From NCBI RefSeq assembly GCF_014822185.1, contig NZ_QVLR01000067.1:1-50137 (forward strand): DNA of 50,137 nucleotides, in the 5' to 3' direction. Shown piece after piece: positions 38,837 through 47,703 of the stretch. How positions within the stretch are numbered: position 1 is the stretch's first letter; each line of letters begins with the position of its first letter. The position numbers were made by a program, and so were the translations under genes. Source of the stretch: Azoarcus sp. Aa7. Its GTDB lineage: Bacteria; Pseudomonadota; Gammaproteobacteria; Burkholderiales; Rhodocyclaceae. The notes under the pieces were generated by a model. It was not told where the DNA came from. It saw only the letters and a list, made by a program, of their open reading frames with translations, and did no database searches.

Positions 38837-39631
38837 TTGAAAGCGATCACTTCCCGCGACAATCCCAACGTGAAGCGTCTGCATGCGCTCGCGACCTCGT
38901 CGCGCGAGCGGCGCAGCAGCGGGCTGACCCTGCTGGATGGAGCCCATCTGGTGCAGGCGGCGCTCGATGCCGGTTGGCCGCTGCGCGAAATCGTGGTGAG
39001 CGAGCAGGGGCTGCAGCGGCCGGAGATCGGCGGGATCGTCGAGCGCTGCGGGGAGCTGCCGGCGCTGCAGCTGACCGACCCGCTGTTCGCGCACGTGAGC
39101 CCGGTGGATTCGCCGTCGGGCATCCTGGCGGTGATCGACATTCCCCATGCGCAGATGCCCAAAGGGCTGACCGATTCGCTTCTGGTGCTGGATGGGGTGC
39201 AGGATGCGGGCAATCTCGGCACCATCTTGCGCACGGCGGCGGCGGCGGGGTTGAAGGAGGTGCTGCTCACGCCCGGATGCGCGCAAGCGTGGTCGCCGCG
39301 CGTGCTGCGCGCGGGGATGGGTGGGCATTTCTGCCTGCGGATTCATGAGCACGTGCAGATCGCCGAGGTGTTGCGCGGCTATCCGGGGCAGATCCTCGCA
39401 ACGGGCCTCGGTGCGGGCGCGCTCCCGCTGTATGACCGCGACCTGCGCGGGCCGGTCGCGTGGCTGTTCGGGGCGGAAGGGCAGGGGCTGTCGGCCGAGG
39501 TTGCTGGGCTGGCGAGCGGCCTGGTCGTGATTCCGATGCCGGGCGCCGTCGAGTCGCTCAATGTCGGGGCGGCCGCGGCAATCTGTCTGTTCGAGCAGGT
39601 GCGCCAACGGCGCGCTGGCGCAACAGGCTAG
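38837..39631 (+). CDS. TrmH/SpoU-family RNA 2'-O-methyltransferase
   Basis: The 264-residue protein has an N-terminal substrate-binding domain (ITSRDNPNVKRLHALATS) and a C-terminal SPOUT knot. The SPOUT motifs are DGVQDAGNLGTILRTA (motif 1), LFGAEGQGLS (motif 2) and IPMPGAVESLNVGAAAAI (motif 3). It methylates a ribose in rRNA or tRNA with S-adenosylmethionine; I cannot tell which site. The start is TTG without a good ribosome site. Its TAG stop overlaps the TAG of the convergent bioD in the palindrome CTAG. Confidence 0.85.
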   Translation: MKAITSRDNPNVKRLHALATSSRERRSSGLTLLDGAHLVQAALDAGWPLREIVVSEQGLQRPEIGGIVERCGELPALQLTDPLFAHVSPVDSPSGILAVIDIPHAQMPKGLTDSLLVLDGVQDAGNLGTILRTAAAAGLKEVLLTPGCAQAWSPRVLRAGMGGHFCLRIHEHVQIAEVLRGYPGQILATGLGAGALPLYDRDLRGPVAWLFGAEGQGLSAEVAGLASGLVVIPMPGAVESLNVGAAAAICLFEQVRQRRAGATG

Positions 39632-40323
39632 CCGGGTTCGACTAGTCCGTCCGGCAGGTGCAGGGCGTCGGCGGCAATCGCCGGATTGCCGTCCGGGACG
39701 TGCGGGACGACTCCCAGCAGGGGGGCGGGAATCCTTGCCTGCAGGGCCGCGAGGTTTTCATCGAAACGCAGCATCGCGGGATCGACACGGTTCGCGATCC
39801 AGCCGGCGAGGTGCAGGCCGCGCGCCGCGAGCGCCTCGACCGTGAGGAGCGCGTGATTGATGCAGCCCAGGCGCATGCCGACGACGAGGATCACCGGTAG
39901 CGCGAAGTCCACGGCGAGGTCTGCGGTGTCGTAGCGCTCGTCGAGCGGGACGCGGAAGCCGCCGACGCCTTCGACAATGACCACGTCGGCGCGTACGGCG
40001 AGTTCCTCGAAGGCGCGCAGGATGCGTGCGGGTTCGATGCGGACGCCTTCCTCCGCGGCAGCGATGTGGGGGGCGATCGGGCTCGCGAGGCAGTACGGGT
40101 TCAGTATGCGCAGGCCGGGATCGAAGCTGCCGGCGGCGCGGATCCGCGCGGCGTCTTCATTGACGCGCTCGCCATCGACGAGGTCGGCGCCGGCGGCGAC
40201 GGGCTTCATCCCGACCGCGCTGTGGCCGGCGGCGCGCGCGGCGTGGAGCAGCGCGCAGGTGACGAAGGTCTTGCCGATTTCGGTGTCGGTTCCGGTGAGG
40301 AACCAGGCGCGGCGCTCAGTCAT
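39628..40323 (-). CDS. bioD: Dethiobiotin synthetase
   Basis: The 231-residue ATP-dependent ligase closes the ureido ring from DAPA, CO2 and ATP. The P-loop GTDTEIGKT is at residues 11-19, followed by MKPVAAG and the VEGVGGFRVPL segment. I start at ATG 40323, which overlaps the bioC stop; an upstream in-frame ATG is inside bioC. It is the last gene of the leftward biotin operon and has no room for a terminator before the convergent methyltransferase gene. Confidence 0.96.
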   Translation of the reverse strand: MTERRAWFLTGTDTEIGKTFVTCALLHAARAAGHSAVGMKPVAAGADLVDGERVNEDAARIRAAGSFDPGLRILNPYCLASPIAPHIAAAEEGVRIEPARILRAFEELAVRADVVIVEGVGGFRVPLDERYDTADLAVDFALPVILVVGMRLGCINHALLTVEALAARGLHLAGWIANRVDPAMLRFDENLAALQARIPAPLLGVVPHVPDGNPAIAADALHLPDGLVEPG

Positions 40324-41131
40324 GATTTTTCTCCGATTTCTTGAGAGCAAGCAGGATGAGGTCGTAGGTCGCCGGCAGAAGTCCGTCGGGTCGGCGGTGC
40401 GGCTCGTAGGCGGCTTCCAGCGTGCGCCATGCGGCGCGTCCGAGGGGTTTGCGGCGCCGTTGTTCGCCGACGCTGTGCGCGCCGATGGCCTTGATGTCGC
40501 GCAGCAGGCCGCGCAGGTCGGGGGCGAGTGCGTAGGCGGGTTCCAGATCGTGGGCGACGGGCGAAAGGCCTGCTTTCTCCGCGGCTGCGATCCACTCGGA
40601 CGGCGGGTGGAAGCGGATCACGTGGCTCGCTTCGTCGACACGTGCGAAGGCTTCGCGCAGTTCCCACAGGGTCGCGGGGCCGAGGGTCGCGATCCAGGCG
40701 ACGCCGCCCGGGCGCAGGGTACGGGCGATCTGAGCGAGCGTGAGGGCCGGGTCGCACCATTGCAGCGCGAGGCTGGACCAGACTGCATCCAGACTATCGG
40801 CTGCCAACGGCAGGGCTTCGAGGTCGGCGCACAGGGGGGAGACCGCGGCGGCCGGGCTGTTCTGGCGCAGGCGCGCGAGCATGGCTGGCGCGAAGTCGAG
40901 CGCGACGATGTGCGCTGCCGGATGGACATGCGCGATCAGGTCCAGCCCGAAGCCGGTGCCGCAGCCGGCGTCGAGGATGCGGGAAACGGACCCGGAAGGG
41001 GGTGTTGCGGTCGCGAGGGCGGCGAGGCGATGACAGACTTCGCGCTGGACGGCGGCGGCGCGGTCGTAGCTGTCGGCGGCCTGGTCGAAGGCCTTCCGTA
41101 CTTGCTGCTTGTGGCGGTGCCGCTCAGTCAT
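40316..41131 (-). CDS. bioC: Malonyl-ACP O-methyltransferase
   Basis: The 271-residue SAM-dependent enzyme methylates malonyl-ACP to start pimeloyl synthesis. The N-terminus has VRKAFDQAADSYDRAAAVQREV, typical of BioC, then the SAM motif ILDAGCGTGFGLDL. The ATG overlaps the bioH stop in the string ATGACTGA, and its own end overlaps bioD in the same string. Confidence 0.95.
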   Translation of the reverse strand: MTERHRHKQQVRKAFDQAADSYDRAAAVQREVCHRLAALATATPPSGSVSRILDAGCGTGFGLDLIAHVHPAAHIVALDFAPAMLARLRQNSPAAAVSPLCADLEALPLAADSLDAVWSSLALQWCDPALTLAQIARTLRPGGVAWIATLGPATLWELREAFARVDEASHVIRFHPPSEWIAAAEKAGLSPVAHDLEPAYALAPDLRGLLRDIKAIGAHSVGEQRRRKPLGRAAWRTLEAAYEPHRRPDGLLPATYDLILLALKKSEKNHD

Positions 41132-41873
41132 CGAGGCTTTCCGCGATGAGCGTGGCACAGTCCTGCGGACGGGACAGGAAGGGGGCGTGGCCGCAGTCGT
41201 CGAAGCGCGTGAGCCGTGCGTTCGGGAGCTGGCGGGCGAGCCACTCCGCTGCGGCGAGCGGCATCAGCGCGTCGCCCGCGCCGTGGATCAGCCGTGTGGG
41301 TTGGCGGACCTCCGGAACGCAGGCGCGAAGGTCGGTGTTGGCGAGGAGTTCCAGCCCGCAGGAGAGGCCCGGAGCGTGGACAGGCCCGGCATCGGCGAGG
41401 GCGGCGGCGAGTTCTGCCGCGACGGCCCGTCGGTGTGCGTCGCCGAGCGACTGCAGGGCGATGAATTTCTTCTGCGTGCCTGCGGGATCCGTAGCAAAGC
41501 TTGCGTTGAAGGCGGCGACCGTCGCGGCGTCGAGACCGTGGGGCCACGGGGCGTCGCCGTTGCGGGCGACGAAGCAGGGGGTGGTGCCGATGAGGATCAG
41601 GCGGGCGACCCGCTCGGGATGGCGGCGGGCAAGGTCGAGCGCGATCAGGCTGCCGAGCGACCAGCCGCACAGCACGGCACGTTCGGGCAGGGCGGAAAGC
41701 AGCGCATCGCTCCATGCGGCGAGATCGGCGGAGGGGGGCGGGAGGGCGTCGCCGTGGCCGGGCAGGGCCGGGGCGAAGGTGGCAACCCCGGCCGGGAGGG
41801 CTGCGCGCAGGCCGGACCAGATGCGCGGATCGAGGCCCCAACCGTGCAGCAGGACCAGCGGCAGCGCGCTCAA
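41124..41873 (-). CDS. bioH: Pimeloyl-ACP methyl ester carboxylesterase
   Basis: From TTG 41873, which overlaps the bioF stop, the protein has 249 residues (E. coli BioH 256). It opens [18 protein letters not shown], has the nucleophile elbow CGWSLGSL (catalytic Ser), an Asp candidate in [10 protein letters not shown] and the catalytic His in DDCGHAPFL. It frees pimeloyl-ACP from its methyl ester. No ATG or GTG start fits better, so translation probably depends on coupling with bioF. Confidence 0.93.
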   Translation of the reverse strand: MSALPLVLLHGWGLDPRIWSGLRAALPAGVATFAPALPGHGDALPPPSADLAAWSDALLSALPERAVLCGWSLGSLIALDLARRHPERVARLILIGTTPCFVARNGDAPWPHGLDAATVAAFNASFATDPAGTQKKFIALQSLGDAHRRAVAAELAAALADAGPVHAPGLSCGLELLANTDLRACVPEVRQPTRLIHGAGDALMPLAAAEWLARQLPNARLTRFDDCGHAPFLSRPQDCATLIAESLDD

Positions 41874-43030
41874 GCGGCGCGCTCCAGCTGCATCAGTGCC
41901 GTTACGAGGCGCTCGACGTCCTGATGCGTGTGCGCGGCAGTCAGCGAGATGCGCAGGCGGGCGCTGCCTTGCGGAACGGTGGGCGGGCGGATCGCCGGTA
42001 CCCACAGGCCGGCGTCCCACAGCGCGCGCGCGGCGGCGACCGTCTCGGCGTTGTCGCCGATCACGACCGGCTGGATAGGGGTGCGCGAGGGCATCAGCTG
42101 CCAGCGCCGGAGTTTCAGGTCCGTGTGGAGCTGCGCGATCAGGGCGGCGAGGTGGCGGCGACGCTCGGCACCGTGCTCGATGAGGTCGAGGCTTCTCAGC
42201 AGGGCTGTCGCGAGCGCGGGCGGGGCGCCGGTCGTGAAGATGTAGGTGCGGGCCTTCTGCATCAGCCATTCGACGACGTCGGCCTGGCCCGCGATGAAGG
42301 CGCCGGAGACGCCGGCGGCCTTGCCCAGCGTGCCGATGTAGACGAGGCGCCACGACGCGAGGCCGGCTTCGCGCAGGGCGCCGCGGCCGTCCGGGCCGAG
42401 CACGCCGAAGCCGTGGGCATCGTCGACCATCAGCCACGCGTCGAAGCGGTCGGCCAGCGCGAGCAGTTCGGCCAGCGGGGCGACGTCGCCGTCCATGCTG
42501 AACACGGAGTCGGTGACGATCAGCTTGCGTTTGACCGTGCTCGCGGCCAGCGCGCGTTCGAGCGCACTGAGGTCGGCGTGCGGGTAGCGGTGCAGGTCGG
42601 CACGCGAGAGCAGGGCACCGTCGACGAGGGAGGCGTGGTTGAGGCGGTCGGCGAAGATCGCGTCGCCGCGGCCGACGAGGGCGGGGATCACGCCGGAATT
42701 GGCCATGAAGCCGGTCGACAGGTAGAGCGCGCGTTCGCAGCCGACGAAGGCGGCGAGCCGGCGTTCGAGCTCGTCATGCACGGTGTAGTGGCCGCTGACC
42801 AGATGCGAGGCGCCCGAGCCGCTGCCCCAGCGGTCGGCGCCGGCCTTGAGCGCTGCAGCGAGTTCGGGTGCAGCGGCGAGACCGAGGTAGTCGTTGCTGC
42901 AGAAGGCGAGCATGTCGCGGCCGTCGACGCGTGCGTGCGGGCCGCAGGGCGTGTCGAGGCTGCGGCGCACGCGGCGTAGCGATTGGGCGTCGAGTTCGGC
43001 CAGGTCGGCCTGCAGTGAATCGAGCAGCAT
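41870..43030 (-). CDS. bioF: 8-amino-7-oxononanoate synthase
   Basis: The 386-residue PLP enzyme condenses pimeloyl-ACP with alanine. The substrate segment [13 protein letters not shown], the [16 protein letters not shown] motif and the PLP-lysine site [13 protein letters not shown] are all present. It starts 6 bases after the bioA stop and overlaps bioH at its 3' end. Confidence 0.97.
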   Translation of the reverse strand: MLLDSLQADLAELDAQSLRRVRRSLDTPCGPHARVDGRDMLAFCSNDYLGLAAAPELAAALKAGADRWGSGSGASHLVSGHYTVHDELERRLAAFVGCERALYLSTGFMANSGVIPALVGRGDAIFADRLNHASLVDGALLSRADLHRYPHADLSALERALAASTVKRKLIVTDSVFSMDGDVAPLAELLALADRFDAWLMVDDAHGFGVLGPDGRGALREAGLASWRLVYIGTLGKAAGVSGAFIAGQADVVEWLMQKARTYIFTTGAPPALATALLRSLDLIEHGAERRRHLAALIAQLHTDLKLRRWQLMPSRTPIQPVVIGDNAETVAAARALWDAGLWVPAIRPPTVPQGSARLRISLTAAHTHQDVERLVTALMQLERAA

Positions 43031-43036
43031 GAACGG

Positions 43037-44356
43037 TCAGGCGAGCGCTTCGGCGAGCGCGGCGGCGGCCCCGGAGGCGAGGTGGGCGACGTGGCCGTCG
43101 TCGAGCACGTAGGGTGGCATGAAGTACACGGTGTTGCCGATCGGGCGCAGCAGGACGCCGTGTTCGAGCGCAGCGGAGAAGAAGCGGCGCGAGAAGTCGG
43201 GGCGTTCGCACGCGACGTCGAACGCGAGGATCATGCCGCGCTGGCGCAGGTGGCTGATCGCCGGGTGGTCGCCGAAGCGGGTGCGGACCGCGTCGCCGAG
43301 CCGTTGGGCGAGGCCGCGGTTGGCGGCGAGGACGTCGTCCTGCTCGAAGATGTCGAGCGTCGCGAGCGCTGCGCGGCAGGCGAGCGGGTTGCCGGTGTAG
43401 GAGTGCGAGTGCAGGAAGCCGCGGGCCGTCGCGTCGTCGTAGAAGGCGGCGTAGATCGTGTCGGTCGTGAGCACCAGCGACAGGGGCAGGTAGCCACCGG
43501 AGATGCCTTTCGACAGGCAGATGAAGTCGGGCCAGATGCCGGCTTGCTCGCACGCGAAGAAGGTGCCGGTGCGCCCGCAGCCGACGGCGATCTCGTCGGC
43601 GACGAGGTGCACTTCGTAGCGGTCGCACAGCGCGCGGGCGAGGCGCAGGTATTCGGGGTCGTACATCACCATGCCGGAGGCGCCCTGCACCAGCGGTTCG
43701 ACGATCAGGGCGGCGGTTTCGGCGTGGTGTTCGGCGAGGTGCGCTTCGAGCGCTGCCGCTGCGCGTCGGGCGATGTCGGCCGCCGATTCGCCGGGCTCGG
43801 CGAGGCGGGCGTCGGGGGTCGGCACGATGCTGCCGGGGCGCACGAGCGGGGCATAGGCGTCGCGGAAGATCGCAACGTCGGTGACGGCGAGCGCACCGAC
43901 GGTCTCGCCGTGGTAGCTGCCGGCGAGGCTGACGAAGCGCGACTTTTCCGGCCGGCCGACGTTGCGCCAGTAATGGGCGCTCATCTTCAGCGCGATCTCG
44001 GTCGCGGAGGCGCCGTCCGAGGCGTAGAAGGCGTGACCGAGGCGGTGGCCGGTGAGGGCGGCGAGGCGCTCGGAGAGCTGGACCACCGGTTCGTGCGTGA
44101 AGCCGGCGAGCATCACGTGTTCGAGACGCTCGAGCTGGTCGCGCAGGGCGGCGTTGATGCGCGGGTTGCAGTGACCGAAGAGGTTCACCCACCAGGAGCT
44201 GATGCCGTCGAGCAGGCGCCGTCCGTCCGCATCGATCAGCCACGGCCCCTCGCCGCGCACGATCGGCACCAGCGGCAGATGTTCGTGCTGTTTCATCTGC
44301 GTGCAGGGGTGCCAGACGGACTTGAGGGATCGGTCGAGCAGGGAGGCGGCGTGCAT
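43037..44356 (-). CDS. bioA: Adenosylmethionine-8-amino-7-oxononanoate aminotransferase
   Basis: The 439-residue class III aminotransferase converts KAPA to DAPA using SAM as amino donor. Family features are [12 protein letters not shown] near the start, [21 protein letters not shown], the [11 protein letters not shown] segment and the PLP lysine in [14 protein letters not shown]. It is the first gene of the operon. A GGTTCC/GGAACC hairpin covers the region where its ribosome site should be. Confidence 0.97.
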   Translation of the reverse strand: MHAASLLDRSLKSVWHPCTQMKQHEHLPLVPIVRGEGPWLIDADGRRLLDGISSWWVNLFGHCNPRINAALRDQLERLEHVMLAGFTHEPVVQLSERLAALTGHRLGHAFYASDGASATEIALKMSAHYWRNVGRPEKSRFVSLAGSYHGETVGALAVTDVAIFRDAYAPLVRPGSIVPTPDARLAEPGESAADIARRAAAALEAHLAEHHAETAALIVEPLVQGASGMVMYDPEYLRLARALCDRYEVHLVADEIAVGCGRTGTFFACEQAGIWPDFICLSKGISGGYLPLSLVLTTDTIYAAFYDDATARGFLHSHSYTGNPLACRAALATLDIFEQDDVLAANRGLAQRLGDAVRTRFGDHPAISHLRQRGMILAFDVACERPDFSRRFFSAALEHGVLLRPIGNTVYFMPPYVLDDGHVAHLASGAAAALAEALA

Positions 44357-44360
44357 CTGG

Positions 44361-44379
44361 GGTTCCGGCGGGGGGAACC
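44361..44379 (-). promoter_or_regulatory. 5' UTR hairpin immediately before bioA
   Basis: GGTTCC and GGAACC form a perfect 6-bp stem around a 7-base loop, ending 4 bases before the bioA ATG. The only SD-like bases (GGAA) are inside the stem, so folding would limit ribosome entry. Confidence 0.4.
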
Positions 44380-44383
44380 GTTA

Positions 44384-44412
44384 AATGTCGCGCAAGTGGG
44401 GTTTCCTGTCAA
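44384..44412 (-). promoter_or_regulatory. Probable bioA promoter
   Basis: A perfect -35 box TTGACA (44412-44407) is followed after 17 bases by GACATT (44389-44384), a weak -10. Initiation near 44377 would leave a very short leader. No clear BirA or BioR operator was recognised. Confidence 0.5.
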
Positions 44413-44447
44413 ACCCGGTGGGGCCAAGGCAATCGCACGACTCGGAT

Positions 44448-44539
44448 GGGGCAGGAAAGCGTGCCGCCTCCCGCCAATCCAGGCGCGAAACTCCGGTCGA
44501 GCGCCGCGTGGCGGGAGGCGCTTCGCTTTCCCGCCCTAC
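44448..44539. repeat. Pair of inverted REP-like palindromes (BIME-like)
   Basis: The right unit (44510-44539) has stem GGCGGGA/TCCCGCC around GGCGCTTCGCTT and ends CTAC. The left unit (44448-44475) is a decayed copy in opposite orientation ending CCTCCCGCC. About 34 bases separate them. The layout matches the pair at 46765-46860. The rest of the 320-base gap between bioA and yaaA shows no gene. Confidence 0.65.
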
Positions 44540-44676
44540 GTATCCAGCCAATGATCGGCATGATGGCACCACGCCGATTGCGTTCGTGCGATCGTCCTGC
44601 CGGGCGGCGACCAGTGAGGGCGCGGGCGGCGCGTTTTGCTAACATGTGGCGTCCCCAACCCGAAGAACCGATCCCC

Positions 44677-45462
44677 ATGATTTTCGTGATCTCCCCGGCC
44701 AAGGCGCTCGACTACGAAACGCCGCCGGTGACCGATGTGCATACGCAGCCCGACTACCTCGACGATGCGGCCGAACTGATCGCGGTGATGCGCGAGAAGT
44801 CGCCCGCGGAGGTTTCCGCGCTGATGGATATTTCCGACCAGCTGGCGACGCTGAATGTGGCGCGCTACGAGACCTGGGCGCCGCCGTTCTCGCTCGCGAA
44901 CGCGAAGCAGGCGGTGCTGGCGTTCAATGGCGACGTGTATGACGGCCTGGATGCGACGACCCTGTCGCCGGCAGAGCTCGAATGGGCGCAGGCGCATCTG
45001 CGCATCCTGTCGGGCCTGTACGGCCTGCTGCGGCCGCTGGACCTGATGCAGGCGTATCGCCTCGAGATGGGGACGCGGCTGGCGAATCCGCGCGGGAAGA
45101 ACCTGTATGCCTTCTGGGGGGACAAGCTGACCGTGGCGCTGAACGGACTGCTCGCGCAGGAACGCGAGACGGGCGCGGTGCCGGTGCTGGTCAATCTGGC
45201 TTCCGAGGAGTACTTCAAGTCGGTGGTGCCGGCAAAGCTCGCGGCGTCGATCGTGACGCCGGTGTTCGAGGACTGGAAGAACGGACGCTACAAGATCATC
45301 AGCTTCTACGCGAAGCGTGCGCGCGGCCTGATGTGCCGCTATGCGATCCGCAAGCGCGTCGAGGACGTCGAGGGGCTGACGGGTTTCGACCTGGACGGTT
45401 ACGCGTTCGCGCCCGATGCGTCCGACAAGGACACGCTGGTGTTCCGCCGGCGCGTCGAGTGA
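44677..45462 (+). CDS. yaaA: Peroxide stress protein YaaA (DUF328)
   Basis: The 261-residue protein begins [17 protein letters not shown] and has [21 protein letters not shown] and [13 protein letters not shown], the hallmarks of YaaA (E. coli 258 residues). YaaA lowers free iron and limits DNA damage under peroxide stress; it has a DNA-binding-like fold. The ATG at 44677 matches the family start. The M14 peptidase gene follows after 10 bases. Confidence 0.95.
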   Translation: MIFVISPAKALDYETPPVTDVHTQPDYLDDAAELIAVMREKSPAEVSALMDISDQLATLNVARYETWAPPFSLANAKQAVLAFNGDVYDGLDATTLSPAELEWAQAHLRILSGLYGLLRPLDLMQAYRLEMGTRLANPRGKNLYAFWGDKLTVALNGLLAQERETGAVPVLVNLASEEYFKSVVPAKLAASIVTPVFEDWKNGRYKIISFYAKRARGLMCRYAIRKRVEDVEGLTGFDLDGYAFAPDASDKDTLVFRRRVE

Positions 45463-45472
45463 GGGGGCGGAC

Positions 45473-46600
45473 ATGAAGATCAGTCACGGTTTCGACTCCG
45501 GCGCGATCGAGGTGCTGAGCCTCGACAATCCGGAGGACATCCGCCTGCGCCTGCGCGCGGACAATGCGGCGGAGTTTCGCCAGTGGTTCCACTTTCGCGT
45601 GCAGGGGGCGGCGGGGCGGAGCCTGCGCATGGTGTTCGAGAATGCCGCGGAGGCGGCGTACCCGGACGGATGGCCGGAGTACCGCTGCGTGGCGTCCTAC
45701 GACCGGCGCAACTGGTTCCGCGTCGGGGCGACACGTTACGAGGACGGCCAGCTGATCGTCGAGCATACGCCGGACCACGACAGTGTCTATTACGCGTATT
45801 TCGAGCCGTATTCCTACGAGCGCCACCTCGATCTCGTCGGATGGGCGGAGACCTCGCCCTTCGCGCATGTGGATAGCGTCGGATCGACGGTCGAAGGACG
45901 CGAACTCGACCGCATCGTCGTCGGGCGGGAGGCGCCGGCGCACCGGCCGGTGTGGATCCTCGCGCGCCAGCATCCGGGCGAGACGATGGCCGAGTGGTTC
46001 ATCGAGGGCCTGCTCGAGCGCCTGCTGGACGCGGCAGACCCGGTCGCGCGCCGAATCCGCGAGCGGGCCGTGCTCTACATCGTGCCGAACATGAATCCGG
46101 ACGGGGCGATTCACGGCAACCTGCGCACGAACGCGGCGGGGCGCAACCTGAACCGCGAATGGCGCATGCCCGACGTGCAGGCGAGCCCCGAAGTCTTCCA
46201 CGTGCGGAACGCGATGGAGGCGACCGGCTGCGAGCTGTTTCTCGACATCCACGGCGATGAGGCCCTGCCCTACGTGTTCTTTTCGACCGCGGAGGAGGTG
46301 CCGGGCTTCACCGCCGAGGCGGCAGCGCGGCAGGCCCGCCTGGTCGCGGCGCTGTCGGCGGCGAGTCCGGACTTCCAGACCGAACACGGCTACAAGCCGG
46401 GGCGTTTCGGCGAGGAGCTGCTGACGCTGGCGAGCAAGTGGGTGGCGCACCGTTTCGGCTGCGTGTCGCTGACGCTGGAGATGCCGTTCAAGGACAACGC
46501 CAACATGCCCGACGGCCACGCGGGCTGGAGCAGTGCGCGCAGCAAGCGGCTGGGCGCGGCGATGCTGAACGCGATCCTCGCGCACCTGGAAAGTGCGTGA
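45473..46600 (+). CDS. M14-family zinc carboxypeptidase (cytosolic carboxypeptidase-like)
   Basis: The 375-residue protein has an N-terminal beta-rich M14_N domain (about residues 1-120) and an M14 peptidase domain. Zinc ligands sit in ARQHPGETMAEW (His and Glu) and FLDIHGDEALPY (His). The substrate-binding segment reads NPDGAIHGNLRTNAAGRNLN, and the likely catalytic Glu is in LTLEMPFKD. No signal peptide is seen, so it is cytoplasmic. Eukaryotic relatives remove C-terminal glutamates from tubulin; the bacterial substrate is unknown. It is probably in an operon with yaaA. Confidence 0.88.
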   Translation: MKISHGFDSGAIEVLSLDNPEDIRLRLRADNAAEFRQWFHFRVQGAAGRSLRMVFENAAEAAYPDGWPEYRCVASYDRRNWFRVGATRYEDGQLIVEHTPDHDSVYYAYFEPYSYERHLDLVGWAETSPFAHVDSVGSTVEGRELDRIVVGREAPAHRPVWILARQHPGETMAEWFIEGLLERLLDAADPVARRIRERAVLYIVPNMNPDGAIHGNLRTNAAGRNLNREWRMPDVQASPEVFHVRNAMEATGCELFLDIHGDEALPYVFFSTAEEVPGFTAEAAARQARLVAALSAASPDFQTEHGYKPGRFGEELLTLASKWVAHRFGCVSLTLEMPFKDNANMPDGHAGWSSARSKRLGAAMLNAILAHLESA

Positions 46601-46607
46601 AGGTCGG

Positions 46608-46643
46608 GTAGGGCGGATGAGCCGCGTAGCGGCGTTATCCGCC
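46608..46643. repeat. REP-like palindrome
   Basis: GTA precedes a two-part palindrome: outer arms GGCGGAT and ATCCGCC, inner arms GCCGC and GCGGC around GTA. It lies 7 bases after the M14 gene stop and could also slow 3' decay or end transcription. Confidence 0.65.
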
Positions 46644-46702
46644 GCGTGGGCGGCGCGAAGGCCTCATCGCTGCGGCTAATTGAACGGATTCAAAGGCCAT
46701 GC

Positions 46703-46731
46703 GGCGGAAGGCGCTTCGCTTTTCCGCCCTA
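46703..46731. repeat. REP-like palindrome
   Basis: GGCGGAA and TTCCGCC flank GGCGCTTCGCTT, followed by CTA. The loop is the same as in the unit at 44510-44539. Confidence 0.65.
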
Positions 46732-46764
46732 TGAGGGCTACGCCAGTCGATGAAGGTACGAATC

Positions 46765-46860
46765 GTAGGGCGGGAAAGCCGAAGGCGCATCCCGCCACAC
46801 GGCGCTCGAGGCACCCCCGCGGTCCGATTGGCGGGATGCGCTGCGCTCCTCCCGCCCTAC
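46765..46860. repeat. Head-to-head pair of REP-like palindromes (BIME-like)
   Basis: The left unit (46765-46796) begins GTAG and has arms GGCGGGA/TCCCGCC. The right unit (46830-46860) has the same arms and ends CTAC, in inverted orientation. A 33-base spacer separates them. With the units at 46608 and 46703, they fill the 272-base gap between the M14 gene and serB. Confidence 0.7.
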
Positions 46861-46872
46861 GTTGCTTGCCTG

Positions 46873-47703
46873 CTATGCGAAGAGGTTCAGCAGGCCGTCC
46901 AGACCGACGTGGTCGAGGCGGCAGTCGGCGATCTTGCGCAGCACCGGTTTGGCGCGGAAGGCGACGCCGAAGCCGGCTTCGGTGAGCATGGGGAGGTCGT
47001 TCGCGCCGTCGCCGGCGGCGATGACCTGATCCGGGCGCAGGCCGAAGCGTTCGCGCGCGGCGCGCAGGTAGGCGGCTTTGGCGGCGCCATCCACGACGGG
47101 GCCGCTGACGCGCCCCGTAAGCTTGCCGTCGACGATTTCTAGCTGGTTGGCGTGGGCTTCGTCGAAGCCGAGGCGGGCCTTGAGGCGTTCGGTGAAGTAG
47201 GTGAAGCCGCCCGACACCAGCACGGTGTGGATGCCGGCCGACTTCAGTCCGCGCATCAGCCGTTCGGCGCCGGGGTTGAGCTGCAGGCGCTGTTCGTACA
47301 CTTCCGTCAGCGCCGATTCCGGCAGGCCGGCGAGCAGGCTCACGCGGCGGGTGAGCGATTCGGTGAAATCGATCTCGCCGCGCATCGCGGCCTCGGTGAT
47401 CGCGGCCACTTCGGTCTTGAGGCCCTGCATGTCGGCGATCTCGTCGATGCACTCGATGTTGATCAGCGTCGAGTCCATGTCGGTGACGAAGAGGCCGAAA
47501 TCGGCGAGCCGGCGCCCGGGACGGACCCAGGCCCAGTCGAGCGCGGCGGTGGCGCACAACGCGTCGATCTCGCCGTTTTCATGCCCGCCGACGAGGCGGA
47601 AAGCCTGCGGGGTGATCTGTTCGATGGCGCTGGCGCCGGTGAGCTTTGCGACGGTTTTCAGGGCGACCGAATCGACGTCCTCGCCCTGCACGACTAGATT
47701 CAT
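46873..47703 (-). CDS. serB: Phosphoserine phosphatase
   Basis: The 276-residue HAD enzyme makes serine from phosphoserine. A short N-terminal ACT-like region (residues 1-75) precedes the HAD motifs: VTDMDSTLIN (nucleophile Asp), LVSGGFTYF (Ser), and AAGDGANDLPML (Asp). Its ATG overlaps the aroG stop in ATGA, suggesting co-transcription. The TAG stop is followed by the REP array. Confidence 0.96.
   Translation of the reverse strand: MNLVVQGEDVDSVALKTVAKLTGASAIEQITPQAFRLVGGHENGEIDALCATAALDWAWVRPGRRLADFGLFVTDMDSTLINIECIDEIADMQGLKTEVAAITEAAMRGEIDFTESLTRRVSLLAGLPESALTEVYEQRLQLNPGAERLMRGLKSAGIHTVLVSGGFTYFTERLKARLGFDEAHANQLEIVDGKLTGRVSGPVVDGAAKAAYLRAARERFGLRPDQVIAAGDGANDLPMLTEAGFGVAFRAKPVLRKIADCRLDHVGLDGLLNLFA

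Noticed and set aside
43082-44554. 490-codon rightward frame antisense to bioA
   Set aside because: bioA motifs are complete on the leftward strand; the rightward product shows no family.
46608-46860. Repeated palindromes as a possible CRISPR array
   Set aside because: Units are few, inverted relative to each other, variable in sequence and irregularly spaced; they fit REP elements, and no cas genes are present.
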